DNA of 38,617 bases from Eubacterium limosum (GTDB taxonomy: Bacteria > Bacillota > Clostridia > Eubacteriales > Eubacteriaceae), in contig CAUEUD010000005.1 of NCBI GenBank assembly GCA_959020865.1, positions 1-38,617 on the forward strand. Reading direction: 5' to 3'. The notes under the pieces are model-generated. The model worked only from the letters and a program-made list of their open reading frames with translations. It ran no database searches and was not told where the DNA came from. Numbering within the stretch: the stretch's first letter is position 1; each line of letters starts with the position of its first letter. The position numbers and the translations under genes are program-made. Below are positions 1-8,916 of this stretch, in pieces.

Positions 1-54
1 GGCAAAGCTGTAAAAATCGGCTTTGCAGCAGCGGTATAATCATTATTTTTTCGC
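1..54 (-). terminator. Possible lepA-downstream hairpin, cut by window edge
   Basis: Just past the lepA stop, the minus strand reads GCAAAGC, an 11-nt loop, then GCTTTGC, a perfect 7-bp stem. Whether a T-run follows cannot be seen because the window ends, so terminator function is only a guess. Confidence 0.25.
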
Positions 55-1860
55 CTATGAATCCAGTTTCAGCACTGCCATAAAGGCCTCCTGCGGTACC
101 TCTACGCTACCCACCTGGCGCATACGTTTTTTCCCTTCCTTTTGCTTTTCAAGAAGCTTGCGCTTACGGCTGATATCCCCGCCGTAACATTTGGCTAAAA
201 CGTCCTTGCGAAGCGCGCTCAGGGTTTCCCGCGCAATAATTTTATTGCCGATGGCGGCCTGAATTGGAATTTCAAACATCTGTCTTGGGATGGATTCCTT
301 GAGTTTTTTGGTAATGGCTCGTCCACGGCCTACAGCCTTTTCTTCATGGACGATAAAAGATAAGGCATCCACCAGCTCGCTGTTTAACAGAATATCCAAT
401 TTCACCAGCTTCGCCGGACGGTATTCCTTGATCTCATAATCCAGAGAAGCATAGCCGCGGGTTCTTGATTTAAGGGCGTCGAAAAAATCATAGATAATTT
501 CATTGAGCGGCAGCTCATAATACAGGGACACACGTGTTTCTTCAATGTAATCCATATTGATATAGGTGCCCCGCCGTTCCTGGCAGAGCTCCATCACGGC
601 GCCCAGATACTCAGATGGCACCATGATCGTCGCGTCCACAATTGGTTCTTCCATGGTGTCAATCTCAACCGGATCCGGCAGATTGGTGGGATTGTCCACC
701 CAAAGCTCTGTACCGTCTGTTTTGATAACCTTGTAGATAACACTTGGCGCAGTGGTAACCAGATCCAGGTTAAATTCGCGCTCCAGCCGCTCCTGAATAA
801 TCTCCATGTGCAAAAGCCCCAGGAAGCCGCACCGGAATCCAAAACCAAGCGCTATGGAGGTTTCCGGCTCATAAAGCAGCGACGCGTCATTGAGCTGCAG
901 CTTGGCTAAAGCTTCCTTCAAGTCCTCGTACCGGGCACCGTCCGCAGGATAGATCCCGCAGAATACCATTGACGTTACTTTTTTATAGCCTGGAAGCGGC
1001 TCAGCCGCAGGGCGGTCTGCTGCGGTAATGGTATCCCCGACACGGGTATCGCGCACATTTTTAATCCCGGCGTTCACATACCCGACATCACCCGCGGACA
1101 GCTCGTCCACTGGCAGCAGTCCCTTGGCAAAGATACCAACCTCGTCCACCTCAAAATCCTTGCCAATGGCCATCATTCGGATCTTCATGCCAGCCTTGAT
1201 CTTCCCCTGGACCACACGCACTGAAGCGATAACCCCACGGTACTGGTCATAGTAAGAGTCAAAAATCAATGCCTGGAGGGGTGCGTCCGAATCCCCGCCT
1301 GGCGCTGGAACATCGCTGACAATGGCCTCCAGCACATCTTGAATATTGATTCCTGCCTTTGCAGAAATAAGCGGCGCATTCTCTGCGTCCAGTCCAATTA
1401 CATTTTCAATTTCTGCCTTTACCTCATCGGGACGGGCACTTGCCAGGTCAATTTTGTTGATAACAGGCACCACTTCTAAATCGTTATCCAGTGCCAGGTA
1501 CACATTCGCAATAGTCTGGGCTTCAATCCCCTGGGACGCATCCACCACCAGAATAGCTCCTTCACAGGCTGCCAGGCTTCTGGATACCTCATAATTGAAA
1601 TCCACATGGCCCGGTGTGTCAATGAGATTTAAGATATACTCCTCGCCGTCCCTGGCATTGTAAATAAGCCGTACTGCCTGCAGCTTGATGGTGATACCAC
1701 GTTCTCTCTCAATATCCATGTTATCGAGAATCTGGTCTTCCATATCTCTTTTGCTCAAAAGTCCTGTTTCTTCAATCAAACGGTCGGCCAAGGTCGATTT
1801 GCCGTGGTCGATATGGGCAATAATCGAAAAGTTTCGGGTTCTTTCCTGTTTTGTTAACAA
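55..1860 (-). CDS. lepA: Elongation factor 4 (LepA), ribosome back-translocase GTPase
   Basis: LepA/EF4 is a translational GTPase that binds stalled ribosomes, acting in the cytosol or at the membrane. The protein is about 601 aa, the normal family length. Visible G motifs are G1 AHIDHGKS (about residues 15-22), G2 RGITIK (54-59), G3 DTPGH (81-85) and G4 NKID (135-138). The C-terminal half carries the LepA-specific end, rich in Lys/Arg (RKRKLLEKQKEGKKRMRQ). I place the start at a TTG codon (1860) because GGAGG lies 7 nt upstream on the minus strand (1868-1872). An ATG 39 nt further up has no Shine-Dalgarno and would add 13 atypical residues. It is divergent from rpsT, an association common in Clostridia. 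Identity is certain; the TTG start is an inference. Confidence 0.96.
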   Translation of the reverse strand: MLTKQERTRNFSIIAHIDHGKSTLADRLIEETGLLSKRDMEDQILDNMDIERERGITIKLQAVRLIYNARDGEEYILNLIDTPGHVDFNYEVSRSLAACEGAILVVDASQGIEAQTIANVYLALDNDLEVVPVINKIDLASARPDEVKAEIENVIGLDAENAPLISAKAGINIQDVLEAIVSDVPAPGGDSDAPLQALIFDSYYDQYRGVIASVRVVQGKIKAGMKIRMMAIGKDFEVDEVGIFAKGLLPVDELSAGDVGYVNAGIKNVRDTRVGDTITAADRPAAEPLPGYKKVTSMVFCGIYPADGARYEDLKEALAKLQLNDASLLYEPETSIALGFGFRCGFLGLLHMEIIQERLEREFNLDLVTTAPSVIYKVIKTDGTELWVDNPTNLPDPVEIDTMEEPIVDATIMVPSEYLGAVMELCQERRGTYINMDYIEETRVSLYYELPLNEIIYDFFDALKSRTRGYASLDYEIKEYRPAKLVKLDILLNSELVDALSFIVHEEKAVGRGRAITKKLKESIPRQMFEIPIQAAIGNKIIARETLSALRKDVLAKCYGGDISRKRKLLEKQKEGKKRMRQVGSVEVPQEAFMAVLKLDS

Positions 1861-1965
1861 AGTAATTCCTCCAATGTGTAAGTCTATTCGATAAAACACG
1901 CTATGTGTCCATTATTTTTATGCTACAGATTATTCTATCAAGAAAAATTTTTTTTGTCACGTTTT

Positions 1966-1997
1966 TTGTTGTAAATTTATTTTCAATGTGTTACAAT
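1966..1997 (+). promoter_or_regulatory. rpsT promoter
   Basis: TTGTAA (1969-1974), a 17-nt spacer and TACAAT (1992-1997) give a reasonable sigma-A promoter. Transcription would begin near 2004, leaving a leader of about 25 nt before rpsT. The rest of the lepA-rpsT divergent gap is AT-rich, and I saw no convincing promoter for lepA in it. Confidence 0.5.
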
Positions 1998-2029
1998 CAA
2001 TACGTTATAAATAAATGAGGAGGTACTCC

Positions 2030-2296
2030 ATGGCTAACATTAAATCAGCTATTAAGAGAGCTAAAACAAACGAAAAGGCAAGATTGCGCAACAAGGCGGT
2101 AAAAACAAATTTAAAGACAACAATCAAAAAATTTGATGCTGCAGTTGCAGAAGGCGATCAGGCCAAAGCAGAAGAAACTTTCCGCTTAGCAGTTAAAAAA
2201 CTGGATATGGCCGTTACTAAACACGTCATCCACAAAAATGCTGCTTCCAGAAAAAAAAGTACTTTAGCAAGAACCTTAAACGGAATGACCGAATAA
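2030..2296 (+). CDS. rpsT: 30S ribosomal protein S20
   Basis: S20 is a primary 16S rRNA-binding protein of the small subunit. The 88-residue product begins MANIKSAIKRAKTNEKARLR, the typical S20 start, and is strongly basic and helical throughout. The start is ATG 2030, preceded by GAGGAGG with good spacing; an earlier in-frame ATG at 2015 has that ribosome-binding site inside it and is rejected. It is a single-gene unit, with its own promoter upstream and a strong terminator downstream, and is convergent with holA. Confidence 0.97.
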   Translation: MANIKSAIKRAKTNEKARLRNKAVKTNLKTTIKKFDAAVAEGDQAKAEETFRLAVKKLDMAVTKHVIHKNAASRKKSTLARTLNGMTE

Positions 2297-2344
2297 CCTC
2301 ATTGTTTATATATTCCCAAATTTAAACCCGTGTCTCAAGGGTGG

Positions 2345-2370
2345 GCGCACAGTTGTTAGTGCGCTTTTTT
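2345..2370 (+). terminator. rpsT terminator
   Basis: GCGCAC, an 8-nt loop, GTGCGC, then six T: a clean intrinsic terminator 48 nt after the rpsT stop. Confidence 0.8.
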
Positions 2371-2391
2371 ATTTTTTGAAAGCTAAAGAGT

Positions 2392-2416
2392 AAGATGCGA
2401 CAGAACGCCGCATCTT
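2392..2416 (-). terminator. Hairpin after holA, possible weak terminator
   Basis: Perfect 8-bp arms AAGATGCG/CGCATCTT with a 9-nt loop lie 14 nt past the holA stop. On the minus strand it is followed by ACTCTTT, a poor T-run, so it may be only a 3'-end stabilising hairpin for the comEC-holA transcript. Confidence 0.4.
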
Positions 2417-2429
2417 CTCCCCCAGCGTA

Positions 2430-3443
2430 TTAAAGCTTGAGTACAAACCATTCCAGACCAAACTCAGGTTCGATCTGTCCTGTTTTCATTTTAAGATCCA
2501 GCTCTGCCGCCTCGATCATGGTACGCTTAAGACCTGCCACCCGGTAACGCCGGCCATTTTGCAATACCTTTTTAACCACGAAAGGCGACAGCTTTGCTTC
2601 CTTGGCAATGATATCTGGGGACATGCGTTTCTCTGAGAGCAGCTTGACCATCAGCATAATACGAATTTGCCTTAGCAGAAGTCCAAAAACGCCAAAGGGA
2701 CCTTCCCCTTCAAGATAAAACTGGTTAAGCATTTTAAGCGCCGCGCCCTTATTACCGCCCATGGCATAATCGACCATCTTAAACACATTGTCTTCAACCG
2801 ATTTTGGCATAACGGTTTCTACGTCCTCCAGAGTAATGGCGTCACGCTCCCCTACATAGTCAATAATTTTATTCAGCTCATTATCAACCATTTCCATATT
2901 TTTATTATCATTTTCGAGGTAAAGGGTATCCATAACAAACTGTTCTACTACCTTCTGGCTTGTCCGTTTGCCAGCCAGCTTAAGCCGACGGCCAATCCAT
3001 TTTTCCAGATCAATTTTGTTCAGCTTGTCATAATCCACAATGGCTCCCTGTTCCTTAAGGGTTTTATATACCTTCTTACGCTTGTCCGGACTGCTGTCAC
3101 AGAGAATAAGCACCGTACTGCCAGATGGTCTTTCAATGTATTTGTTCAGAGCTTCCACGGTTTTCTTATCGCTTGTCTTGGTCAGACCCGCGCTTTCGCG
3201 CACAATGACTACCCTTTTTTCACTCATGAGCGGCAGCGTCTCGCACACAGACAATATCTCAGATATATCTGGATTTTTGTCCTCAAACACCGCCAGATTC
3301 AACTGCTCCAGGCCTGGCGCGATCATTGTTTCTACCAGAGTGTGCTCAACCATATTCCCGATGTACTGCTCCGGACCCGCAAAAAGATACACTGGCCGCA
3401 CCTGTTTCTGTTTGATGGCCTTCATTAGTTCCTGATATTTCAT
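2430..3443 (-). CDS. holA: DNA polymerase III subunit delta
   Basis: HolA is the delta subunit of the clamp loader. It opens the beta sliding clamp and, with delta-prime and tau/gamma, loads it onto primed DNA. The 337-aa product fits the family length (about 330-345). It starts MKYQELMKAIKQKQVRPVYL and continues with the LFAGPEQY segment typical of HolA N-termini. It has no Walker A motif, as expected for delta. A GAGG sits 6 nt before the ATG. It lies 21 nt downstream of comEC in the same direction, the usual Firmicute pairing, so the two are probably co-transcribed. Confidence 0.93.
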   Translation of the reverse strand: MKYQELMKAIKQKQVRPVYLFAGPEQYIGNMVEHTLVETMIAPGLEQLNLAVFEDKNPDISEILSVCETLPLMSEKRVVIVRESAGLTKTSDKKTVEALNKYIERPSGSTVLILCDSSPDKRKKVYKTLKEQGAIVDYDKLNKIDLEKWIGRRLKLAGKRTSQKVVEQFVMDTLYLENDNKNMEMVDNELNKIIDYVGERDAITLEDVETVMPKSVEDNVFKMVDYAMGGNKGAALKMLNQFYLEGEGPFGVFGLLLRQIRIMLMVKLLSEKRMSPDIIAKEAKLSPFVVKKVLQNGRRYRVAGLKRTMIEAAELDLKMKTGQIEPEFGLEWFVLKL

Positions 3444-3464
3444 GTTAACCTCTTATCCGTTATT

Positions 3465-5780
3465 TTAATCTTTATCGATATAGCTTCGTACGCTTAAATC
3501 TTTTCCATCTGTCCATACTTCCACTGCGCCGTTTTTATCCGTTCTTTTGCAGACTGCGCCGGATGCCTCAATATTTTCAAGCACCTCGTTGGTCGGATGT
3601 CCAAAACTATTATAACGGCCAACCGAGATTACAGCAAGGGATGGATTAAGCTTTTTTAAAAACTCCGGCGACGTGGAGAACCGGCTGCCATGATGGCCGA
3701 CCTTCAGGACATCCGTTTCAGGCAGACTGCGAACAATGGCTTCCTCAGCCGGGAAACCGGCGTCACCTGTAAAAAGGAAGGATCGGCTTCCATAGCATAA
3801 ACGCAGCAGCATGGACGCGTCATTTTGCTCCTCGTCTGCCAGCATCTCTCTTTTACTCTCCGGCCAGAGCACCTCAAAAGATAAGCCATCGCCGCTTTCC
3901 AGTGTGCTGCCTTTTGCGAGAACCTCTACGGGTATTTTATTCTGGCTTAATAGCGCTTCATTATTATATTTACTGGAAACATAAATCCGCCCCACAGGAA
4001 TTTCGGTGAGAAGCTCCTCAATCCCCTGTGCATGGTCCGCATGATTATGTGAGATAAAAACCCCGTCAATCCGCTGGATGCTTTTGGCGTACAGCGCAGG
4101 CAGTAGAACACTTTCAGAGATAGGTACACGCTCCTTCCGGGGGGCATTGCCATAGTTTTCGTATCCCCCGCCATCAATAAGGTACACACCTCCAGATGGT
4201 GTCTCAACAAGCGCACTGTCACCCTGCCCCACATCTAAAAATGTTACCTTCAAAGGCTGCCGGACCAGCGATGTGCCAAAAATGACCAGCAGCAGCAACG
4301 GCAAAGACACCCCAACAAAATACCGGGCAGATTTTTTGTTCAAATTAAAATAACCGGCGAGCAGAAGGGCCGCAAGCACCAGTATCAGAAGTTCTGCCAG
4401 AGTCATGGCGCCTCGATGCAGAACCAGCCAGTTGAATTTTGAAAAAAAATTGGTTAAGAATAAAATACCGTCCGCTAAAAAGGCTGCCGGCAGACAGAAA
4501 AGCCCGCCTGCTGCCGGAATAAAAGCTGTAAGTGGCACTGTAATCAAAGCAAAAACCAGCAAAACACCCACCAGAGGGACGACCAGCAAATTAGAAATCA
4601 GCGCTACCAGATTCAGGGTATGAAAATGATAAAGGCTGGCTGGCATGGTACCCAGGGTGGCACAAAAGGTCAAAAGCAGGCTGGATACCATCGCTCCCGG
4701 TGCTTTAATGTGCCGTTCATATTCGTACAGCAATGGCCTGTAAAACAAAACAATCGCCAGCACCGCGGAAAAAGAAAGCTGAAAGCCCGCCATAAAGAGC
4801 TGGGCTGGCTGAAATAATAATATAACGATACCGGCCAGACACAGTCCGTTTAACGCATCATAGGTCTCAGCCATTCCCCTGCCGCCAACCAGTGCCAGGC
4901 ACATCAGCGCAGCCCGGATGACCGACGGGCTGAAGCCTGTCAGTGTAATATAAAACAGCAGGCAGGCCGCCAGAACCGGTAAGTGGTAACGGCGCCGCAC
5001 ACCGAGCAGAGCCAGCATCCAAAGCACTAGAGCGTACACATAGCCCACATGCAAGCCGGATATAGCCAGCACATGGGAAACGCCTGCCTCCCGAAAGGAT
5101 GCCTTTACCTCATCATCCATAGTACTGTCGCCCAGCAGAATTCCTTTGATTAACCCGCTCTGAGGTGGCGTGAAAAACTGGTCGCAAACTTCTGACAAAC
5201 GCTGTCTCATCCCATAAACAGCGTATAAGGGGCTGGATGAACCCGGATTCACTGTGACGGACTCTCCGTTTTTCAGATAAACCTGTCCACTGATCCCCTT
5301 TGCCTTTAAATAAAGCGCATAGTCAAAACCGCCCGGATTCCGCCTTCCGGCCGGCTCACTGATTTCACCGTCAAAGCTTAAAGCAGCTCCCGGCGTGTAG
5401 TTTACACTGTTCTCCGCTACTGTAACCATCACCTTTCCTGAAACAGGCATGTGATTAATTTCCTGAAGCTTCAGTACAAACCGGGTCTTTTCCCCTTCCT
5501 GTAAGGGGACACTGTCCACTATGCCCGAAAGCAATACCGAGTGATCCCAAAAATCCTCAAAAGGATTTTCGTTTCCAAACACAGGGATAGCAGCGGCACA
5601 TCCCAGCATGTAAACGGCCAATACCAACACCACACTTACAGGTCTTACTCTTTTAAAGATCAGCGGTAAAGGCAGCAAAGCGACCGGTAAAAGGACGTAA
5701 AGAAAAAAGGGCGCCCCAAATCCGGCCAACAGGATTGCGCAGCACAGTGCTGCGAATGCATAAATCAGCGGTCGTTTCAT
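3465..5780 (-). CDS. comEC: ComEC/Rec2 DNA uptake channel
   Basis: ComEC is the inner-membrane channel that brings single-stranded DNA into the cytoplasm during natural transformation. The 771-aa protein has the expected order. An N-terminal membrane part (three early hydrophobic segments) is followed by a soluble loop, then by the polytopic Competence domain with the LAISGLHVGY motif near residue 240. A C-terminal metallo-beta-lactamase-like domain holds GQGDSAL near 520, SHNHADH near 577 and VGHHGS further on. No frame break is visible. It heads the comEC-holA unit; comEA is not in the window. Whether the organism is competent cannot be judged from this gene, since ComEC is often kept in species not known to transform. 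Confidence 0.95.
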   Translation of the reverse strand: MKRPLIYAFAALCCAILLAGFGAPFFLYVLLPVALLPLPLIFKRVRPVSVVLVLAVYMLGCAAAIPVFGNENPFEDFWDHSVLLSGIVDSVPLQEGEKTRFVLKLQEINHMPVSGKVMVTVAENSVNYTPGAALSFDGEISEPAGRRNPGGFDYALYLKAKGISGQVYLKNGESVTVNPGSSSPLYAVYGMRQRLSEVCDQFFTPPQSGLIKGILLGDSTMDDEVKASFREAGVSHVLAISGLHVGYVYALVLWMLALLGVRRRYHLPVLAACLLFYITLTGFSPSVIRAALMCLALVGGRGMAETYDALNGLCLAGIVILLFQPAQLFMAGFQLSFSAVLAIVLFYRPLLYEYERHIKAPGAMVSSLLLTFCATLGTMPASLYHFHTLNLVALISNLLVVPLVGVLLVFALITVPLTAFIPAAGGLFCLPAAFLADGILFLTNFFSKFNWLVLHRGAMTLAELLILVLAALLLAGYFNLNKKSARYFVGVSLPLLLLVIFGTSLVRQPLKVTFLDVGQGDSALVETPSGGVYLIDGGGYENYGNAPRKERVPISESVLLPALYAKSIQRIDGVFISHNHADHAQGIEELLTEIPVGRIYVSSKYNNEALLSQNKIPVEVLAKGSTLESGDGLSFEVLWPESKREMLADEEQNDASMLLRLCYGSRSFLFTGDAGFPAEEAIVRSLPETDVLKVGHHGSRFSTSPEFLKKLNPSLAVISVGRYNSFGHPTNEVLENIEASGAVCKRTDKNGAVEVWTDGKDLSVRSYIDKD

Positions 5781-5826
5781 TGTGCCCCCTTATCCGTTTG
5801 TTTATTTTGCCGCTCTCAACAAATGA

Positions 5827-6537
5827 TTAAATCGTAAAGTTTGCCATGATTTCAGCCTTAGATAAACGTCCGTTAAAGCGTCCATTTCCAATCTCATAGT
5901 AACGCTGCGGTGAAATCTCTGGGCTGAAATGCGTGAGGATAAGTCGGCGGACTCCGGCATTATTCGCGTTTTGAATGGCTTTTTCCATGGACAGGTGAAT
6001 CGCAGAATCCATATCATCCAAAAAAGCGGAATCGCACAGCAGCACATCCACACCCTTTGTAAATTCCTCCAGCGCCTGGCACATCGCTGTATCACCAGTA
6101 TACATAAAAGTAGACTTTCCGTCATAGGCCTTGATCGCAAAATCCTTAAGCGGATGGCGCATTTCCATAAAACTGAAGGCCATGCCTCCAATTTTGAGTT
6201 TCAGATCTTCAGTGATCGGCGTAAGATCAAATACATTTTTATAGGACAATCGGTCAAATTCCTTATCGGGGCTGTCCGGGGCATAAAGCGGAATCGTCAT
6301 TCCCCGCATCTCAAGGGCATAGCGCAGCACAAACAAATCCGAAATGTGATCGGGGTGAAGATGTGAACAGATTACCGCAGTAATCTCCTCAATGTCACAG
6401 ATTGTCCGAAGGTTGGCCAATGTACCGTTGCCCATGTCAAGCACGACCTTGGAATCTCCATTTTCAAGCAGATAGCCCGAACAGGCACCTCCTGCCTTTG
6501 GGTAGGGTCCTGTATTGCCTAATACGGTTAATTTCAT
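5827..6537 (-). CDS. MBL-fold metal-dependent hydrolase (RNase Z / YhfI-like)
   Basis: The 236-residue protein has the metallo-beta-lactamase fold, with the metal-binding motif SHLHPDH near residues 58-64, a YTGDTA segment and a late LTHFSP segment, all expected of two-metal MBL hydrolases. The opening MKLTVLGNTGPYP is typical of the small RNase Z-like/YhfI group of uncharacterised hydrolases. Substrate is unknown; the subgroup includes phosphodiesterases but I cannot assign one here. GGAGG lies 9 nt before the ATG. It is 46 nt upstream of comEC in the same direction and may share its transcript. It is divergent from the patatin gene. Confidence 0.85.
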   Translation of the reverse strand: MKLTVLGNTGPYPKAGGACSGYLLENGDSKVVLDMGNGTLANLRTICDIEEITAVICSHLHPDHISDLFVLRYALEMRGMTIPLYAPDSPDKEFDRLSYKNVFDLTPITEDLKLKIGGMAFSFMEMRHPLKDFAIKAYDGKSTFMYTGDTAMCQALEEFTKGVDVLLCDSAFLDDMDSAIHLSMEKAIQNANNAGVRRLILTHFSPEISPQRYYEIGNGRFNGRLSKAEIMANFTI

Positions 6538-6682
6538 TTCAAAAAACCTCCATTTTTCGTTGATTAAAGTTCATTTTAATGGTTAAATGATATAGTAATA
6601 TAGTTATTATACACCATATTTACAGATTATCCCACGGTAATCCAATCTTTTTAAATACATTGACATCAAAAGGAGGTTCAGC
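6538..6682. other. Divergent intergenic region with candidate promoters
   Basis: This AT-rich gap separates two divergent genes. On the minus strand TATAAT (6606-6611) is a good -10 for the MBL gene, but I see no clear -35. On the plus strand TTGATT (6560-6565), 17 nt, TTAAAT is a weak promoter for the patatin operon. AGGAGG stands 6 nt before the patatin ATG. No clear operator palindrome was found. Confidence 0.35.
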
Positions 6683-7918
6683 ATGAATAAACCGGGCTTG
6701 GTTTTGTCCGGCGGCGGAAGCCGCGGCTCCTATCAGATAGGGGCTTATCGGGCATTGAGAGATAACGGCATCGAAATCTGCGCCGTTGTAGGTACCTCCA
6801 TCGGAGCCATAAACGGAGCCTATATTGCCCAGGGCGATCTTGATCTCGCCTGCGATGTCTGGGAGCATATTGACTACCACACCGTTTTCGCCGAAACCAG
6901 AGGTTTGCTGATGGATGTAGAGCCCCTGCACACACTTCTAAATGAAACCATCGACGAAGACGCTGTAAGACACTCCCCCATCCGTTATGGACTCACCACC
7001 TACAATTTAAGTGATATGAAAATGGAATACCTTTTTATCGAGGATATTCCACAGGGCAAGCTGGTTGACTTTATTATGGCCAGCTCCAATGTACCCATTT
7101 TTAAGAGAGTGGTCATCGACAATAAGCGTTACCTCGACGGCGGTGTCTACGACCCGCTGCCGCGCAAAATGCTTTATGACGCAGGCTGTCATGACATGAT
7201 CACGATCATGATCGACATTAATCCCATAAGCGCATCGGACCATATGAAATACGAAAGTCTCGAGGAGCTCCGTATTACCCACTCTGCCGACCTCGGCCAT
7301 TTTTTGAGCGTGGACCCGGTTGTCATCAGGCAGAACTACGACATGGGCTACTACGATGCTCTGCGGGCTCTGAGCCAGTATGAGGGAGGTTATTATTACC
7401 TTATTCCTAAAAACTACCGTTCCGTCCCTTTAGCCCGGGCTTTTAATAAAAGGGATATCCGTCCACTGGTACAGGACAGAACAGCCTGCTCCATTTTAAA
7501 TGGCAACATGACCCTAAGGCGGCTGCTTATCCATCTCACCCTGACCCGGTACTGGAAATCTAATTACACAATGACCTGGAATGAGCTTTTTACAGCCTGT
7601 GCCGAGCTTACAGGTGAGCTTTTAGCCATTCCAAGGTACAACGCCCTTACACTATATGAGCTCATCAAACAAATACTCGACAGTACGGATTTTATAAAAG
7701 CCTCTGACAGCTACCAGAAGCATGACCATGCATCCCTGGGAGAGGTCATTCTCACAGGGCAGACAGACTTCATCCGCAGGGAATACGCAGCAGTGGCTCT
7801 GGCCGAAAATCATCCGGCAATTACAGCGCTGCTGCCAGCGCTTATTCTTGCAGTACCTGATGTGGTCATTGCAGCCCTATTCTTAAAAGTTATCAAAAAC
7901 AGAAGGAGAACCCAATGA
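6683..7918 (+). CDS. Patatin-like phospholipase
   Basis: Patatin-family enzymes are acyl hydrolases with a Ser-Asp dyad that release fatty acids from phospholipids or other lipids. All hallmarks are visible: the oxyanion motif GGGSRG (residues 10-15), the nucleophile elbow GTSIG (37-41, Ser39) and the DGG motif with the catalytic Asp at 152. The catalytic domain takes the first 190 or so residues. The rest, to 411 aa, is an extra domain ending in a hydrophobic stretch followed by KVIKNRRRTQ, which looks like a C-terminal membrane anchor with a basic cytoplasmic tail. Substrate is not predictable. Its stop overlaps the next gene's start (ATGA), so it is co-translated with the alpha/beta hydrolase. 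Confidence 0.9.
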   Translation: MNKPGLVLSGGGSRGSYQIGAYRALRDNGIEICAVVGTSIGAINGAYIAQGDLDLACDVWEHIDYHTVFAETRGLLMDVEPLHTLLNETIDEDAVRHSPIRYGLTTYNLSDMKMEYLFIEDIPQGKLVDFIMASSNVPIFKRVVIDNKRYLDGGVYDPLPRKMLYDAGCHDMITIMIDINPISASDHMKYESLEELRITHSADLGHFLSVDPVVIRQNYDMGYYDALRALSQYEGGYYYLIPKNYRSVPLARAFNKRDIRPLVQDRTACSILNGNMTLRRLLIHLTLTRYWKSNYTMTWNELFTACAELTGELLAIPRYNALTLYELIKQILDSTDFIKASDSYQKHDHASLGEVILTGQTDFIRREYAAVALAENHPAITALLPALILAVPDVVIAALFLKVIKNRRRTQ

Positions 7919-8844
7919 TAAGACTCGATCCCCAAAATTTTGAAGCCTCCGACGGCGCACGGATATACTATTACAGTACTCCACGCAATTTGGATACCAA
8001 AGCCGTCCTTATAATTGTGCACGGAATGGCTGAGCATGCCATCCGCTATACCGAATTCGCTGATTTTCTTTACCGGCGCGGCGTTATTGTCTACGCCATC
8101 GACCAACGTGGTCACGGTATGACTGGAACCTTCGACGGCACCCTGGGTTATTTTGACGATGTGGACGGCTGGCAGCGCATTGTCGAAGACATTCACGAGC
8201 TTACCGACCATGTCCGTGAGGAAAACCCGGATTTGCCCTTGTTCATTCTTGGACACAGTATGGGCTCCGTCGTAACACGCACCTGTCTCATTGATTTTGG
8301 CGGCCTGTTTAAGGGCGGTGTTATTGTCGGAACCACCATGGGAGTAAGCAAGGCTGTTCGGTCATTTGGTAAGACCATTGCCAAGGCAGAAATCGCCAAA
8401 TACGGACCTACCCACCCTTCTGAGCTACTGACAAGAATATCCTTTGGCGGCTATAATAAAAAATTTGCCCCCAACCGTACCGAGTACGACTGGCTCTCCG
8501 TCAATGCGCTGAATGTGGATGCTTACTTAAAAGATCCGTTATGTGGCTTTACCTGCACTTCGGCTTTTTTCTATGACCTTTTTACCGGTCTGGATTACGC
8601 TAATGATCCCCGCAATATTTTCAGAATGCCCGCCGATCTTCCCATTTATATGATTTCCGGCGGCAGCGACCCTGTCAGCAATATGGGTAAGGAGGTCCGT
8701 GCACTGTACCAGCGTTTTAAAAAAGCGGATATGAAAGATGTTTCCATAACGCTGTATCCCGGCAAACGGCACGAAATCCTAAACGAGACTAATCGGCGTG
8801 AGGTTTACCAGGATATCCTGAGCTTTATACAAAAGCACTTTTAA
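7915..8844 (+). CDS. Alpha/beta hydrolase, monoacylglycerol lipase-like
   Basis: This 309-residue protein resembles the serine aminopeptidase S33 / monoacylglycerol lipase group. IVHGMAEH (about 35-42) supplies the oxyanion HG, DQRGHGMT follows, the nucleophile elbow is GHSMG (113-117, Ser115), the acid is probably in GGSDPVS (about 252) and the catalytic His in GKRHEIL (about 285). No signal peptide or membrane segment is seen, so it is probably cytosolic. It overlaps the upstream patatin gene by 4 nt, suggesting sequential action: one enzyme making lysolipid or monoacylglycerol, the other removing the remaining chain. That is inference; an esterase on another substrate is equally possible. 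Confidence 0.9.
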   Translation: MIRLDPQNFEASDGARIYYYSTPRNLDTKAVLIIVHGMAEHAIRYTEFADFLYRRGVIVYAIDQRGHGMTGTFDGTLGYFDDVDGWQRIVEDIHELTDHVREENPDLPLFILGHSMGSVVTRTCLIDFGGLFKGGVIVGTTMGVSKAVRSFGKTIAKAEIAKYGPTHPSELLTRISFGGYNKKFAPNRTEYDWLSVNALNVDAYLKDPLCGFTCTSAFFYDLFTGLDYANDPRNIFRMPADLPIYMISGGSDPVSNMGKEVRALYQRFKKADMKDVSITLYPGKRHEILNETNRREVYQDILSFIQKHF

Positions 8845-8860
8845 GAGGCCTCGGCCTCTT
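8845..8860 (+). terminator. Small hairpin directly after the alpha/beta hydrolase stop
   Basis: GAGGC, a CTCG loop and GCCTC begin at the base after the stop codon and are followed by only TTTAC. It is weak alone but sits just before the main terminator. Confidence 0.3.
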
Positions 8861-8869
8861 TACAATTTA

Positions 8870-8910
8870 AAAAGCCTGCCGAATTTAAATCCGGCAGGCT
8901 TTTGTATTTT
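8870..8910. terminator. Bidirectional intrinsic terminator
   Basis: Perfect 12-bp arms AAAAGCCTGCCG (8870-8881) and CGGCAGGCTTTT (8892-8903) surround a 10-nt loop, with T-rich sequence on the plus-strand exit and an A-run on the other side. It separates the convergent hydrolase gene and the RseC-like gene and can serve both. Confidence 0.88.
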
Positions 8911-8916
8911 TATCTT

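Noticed and set aside
5802..6191. Open frame in the same direction, overlapping the MBL hydrolase gene
   Set aside because: The MBL gene has the motifs and Shine-Dalgarno; this alternative frame has neither and is rich in Trp, Arg and Cys, typical of a shadow frame.
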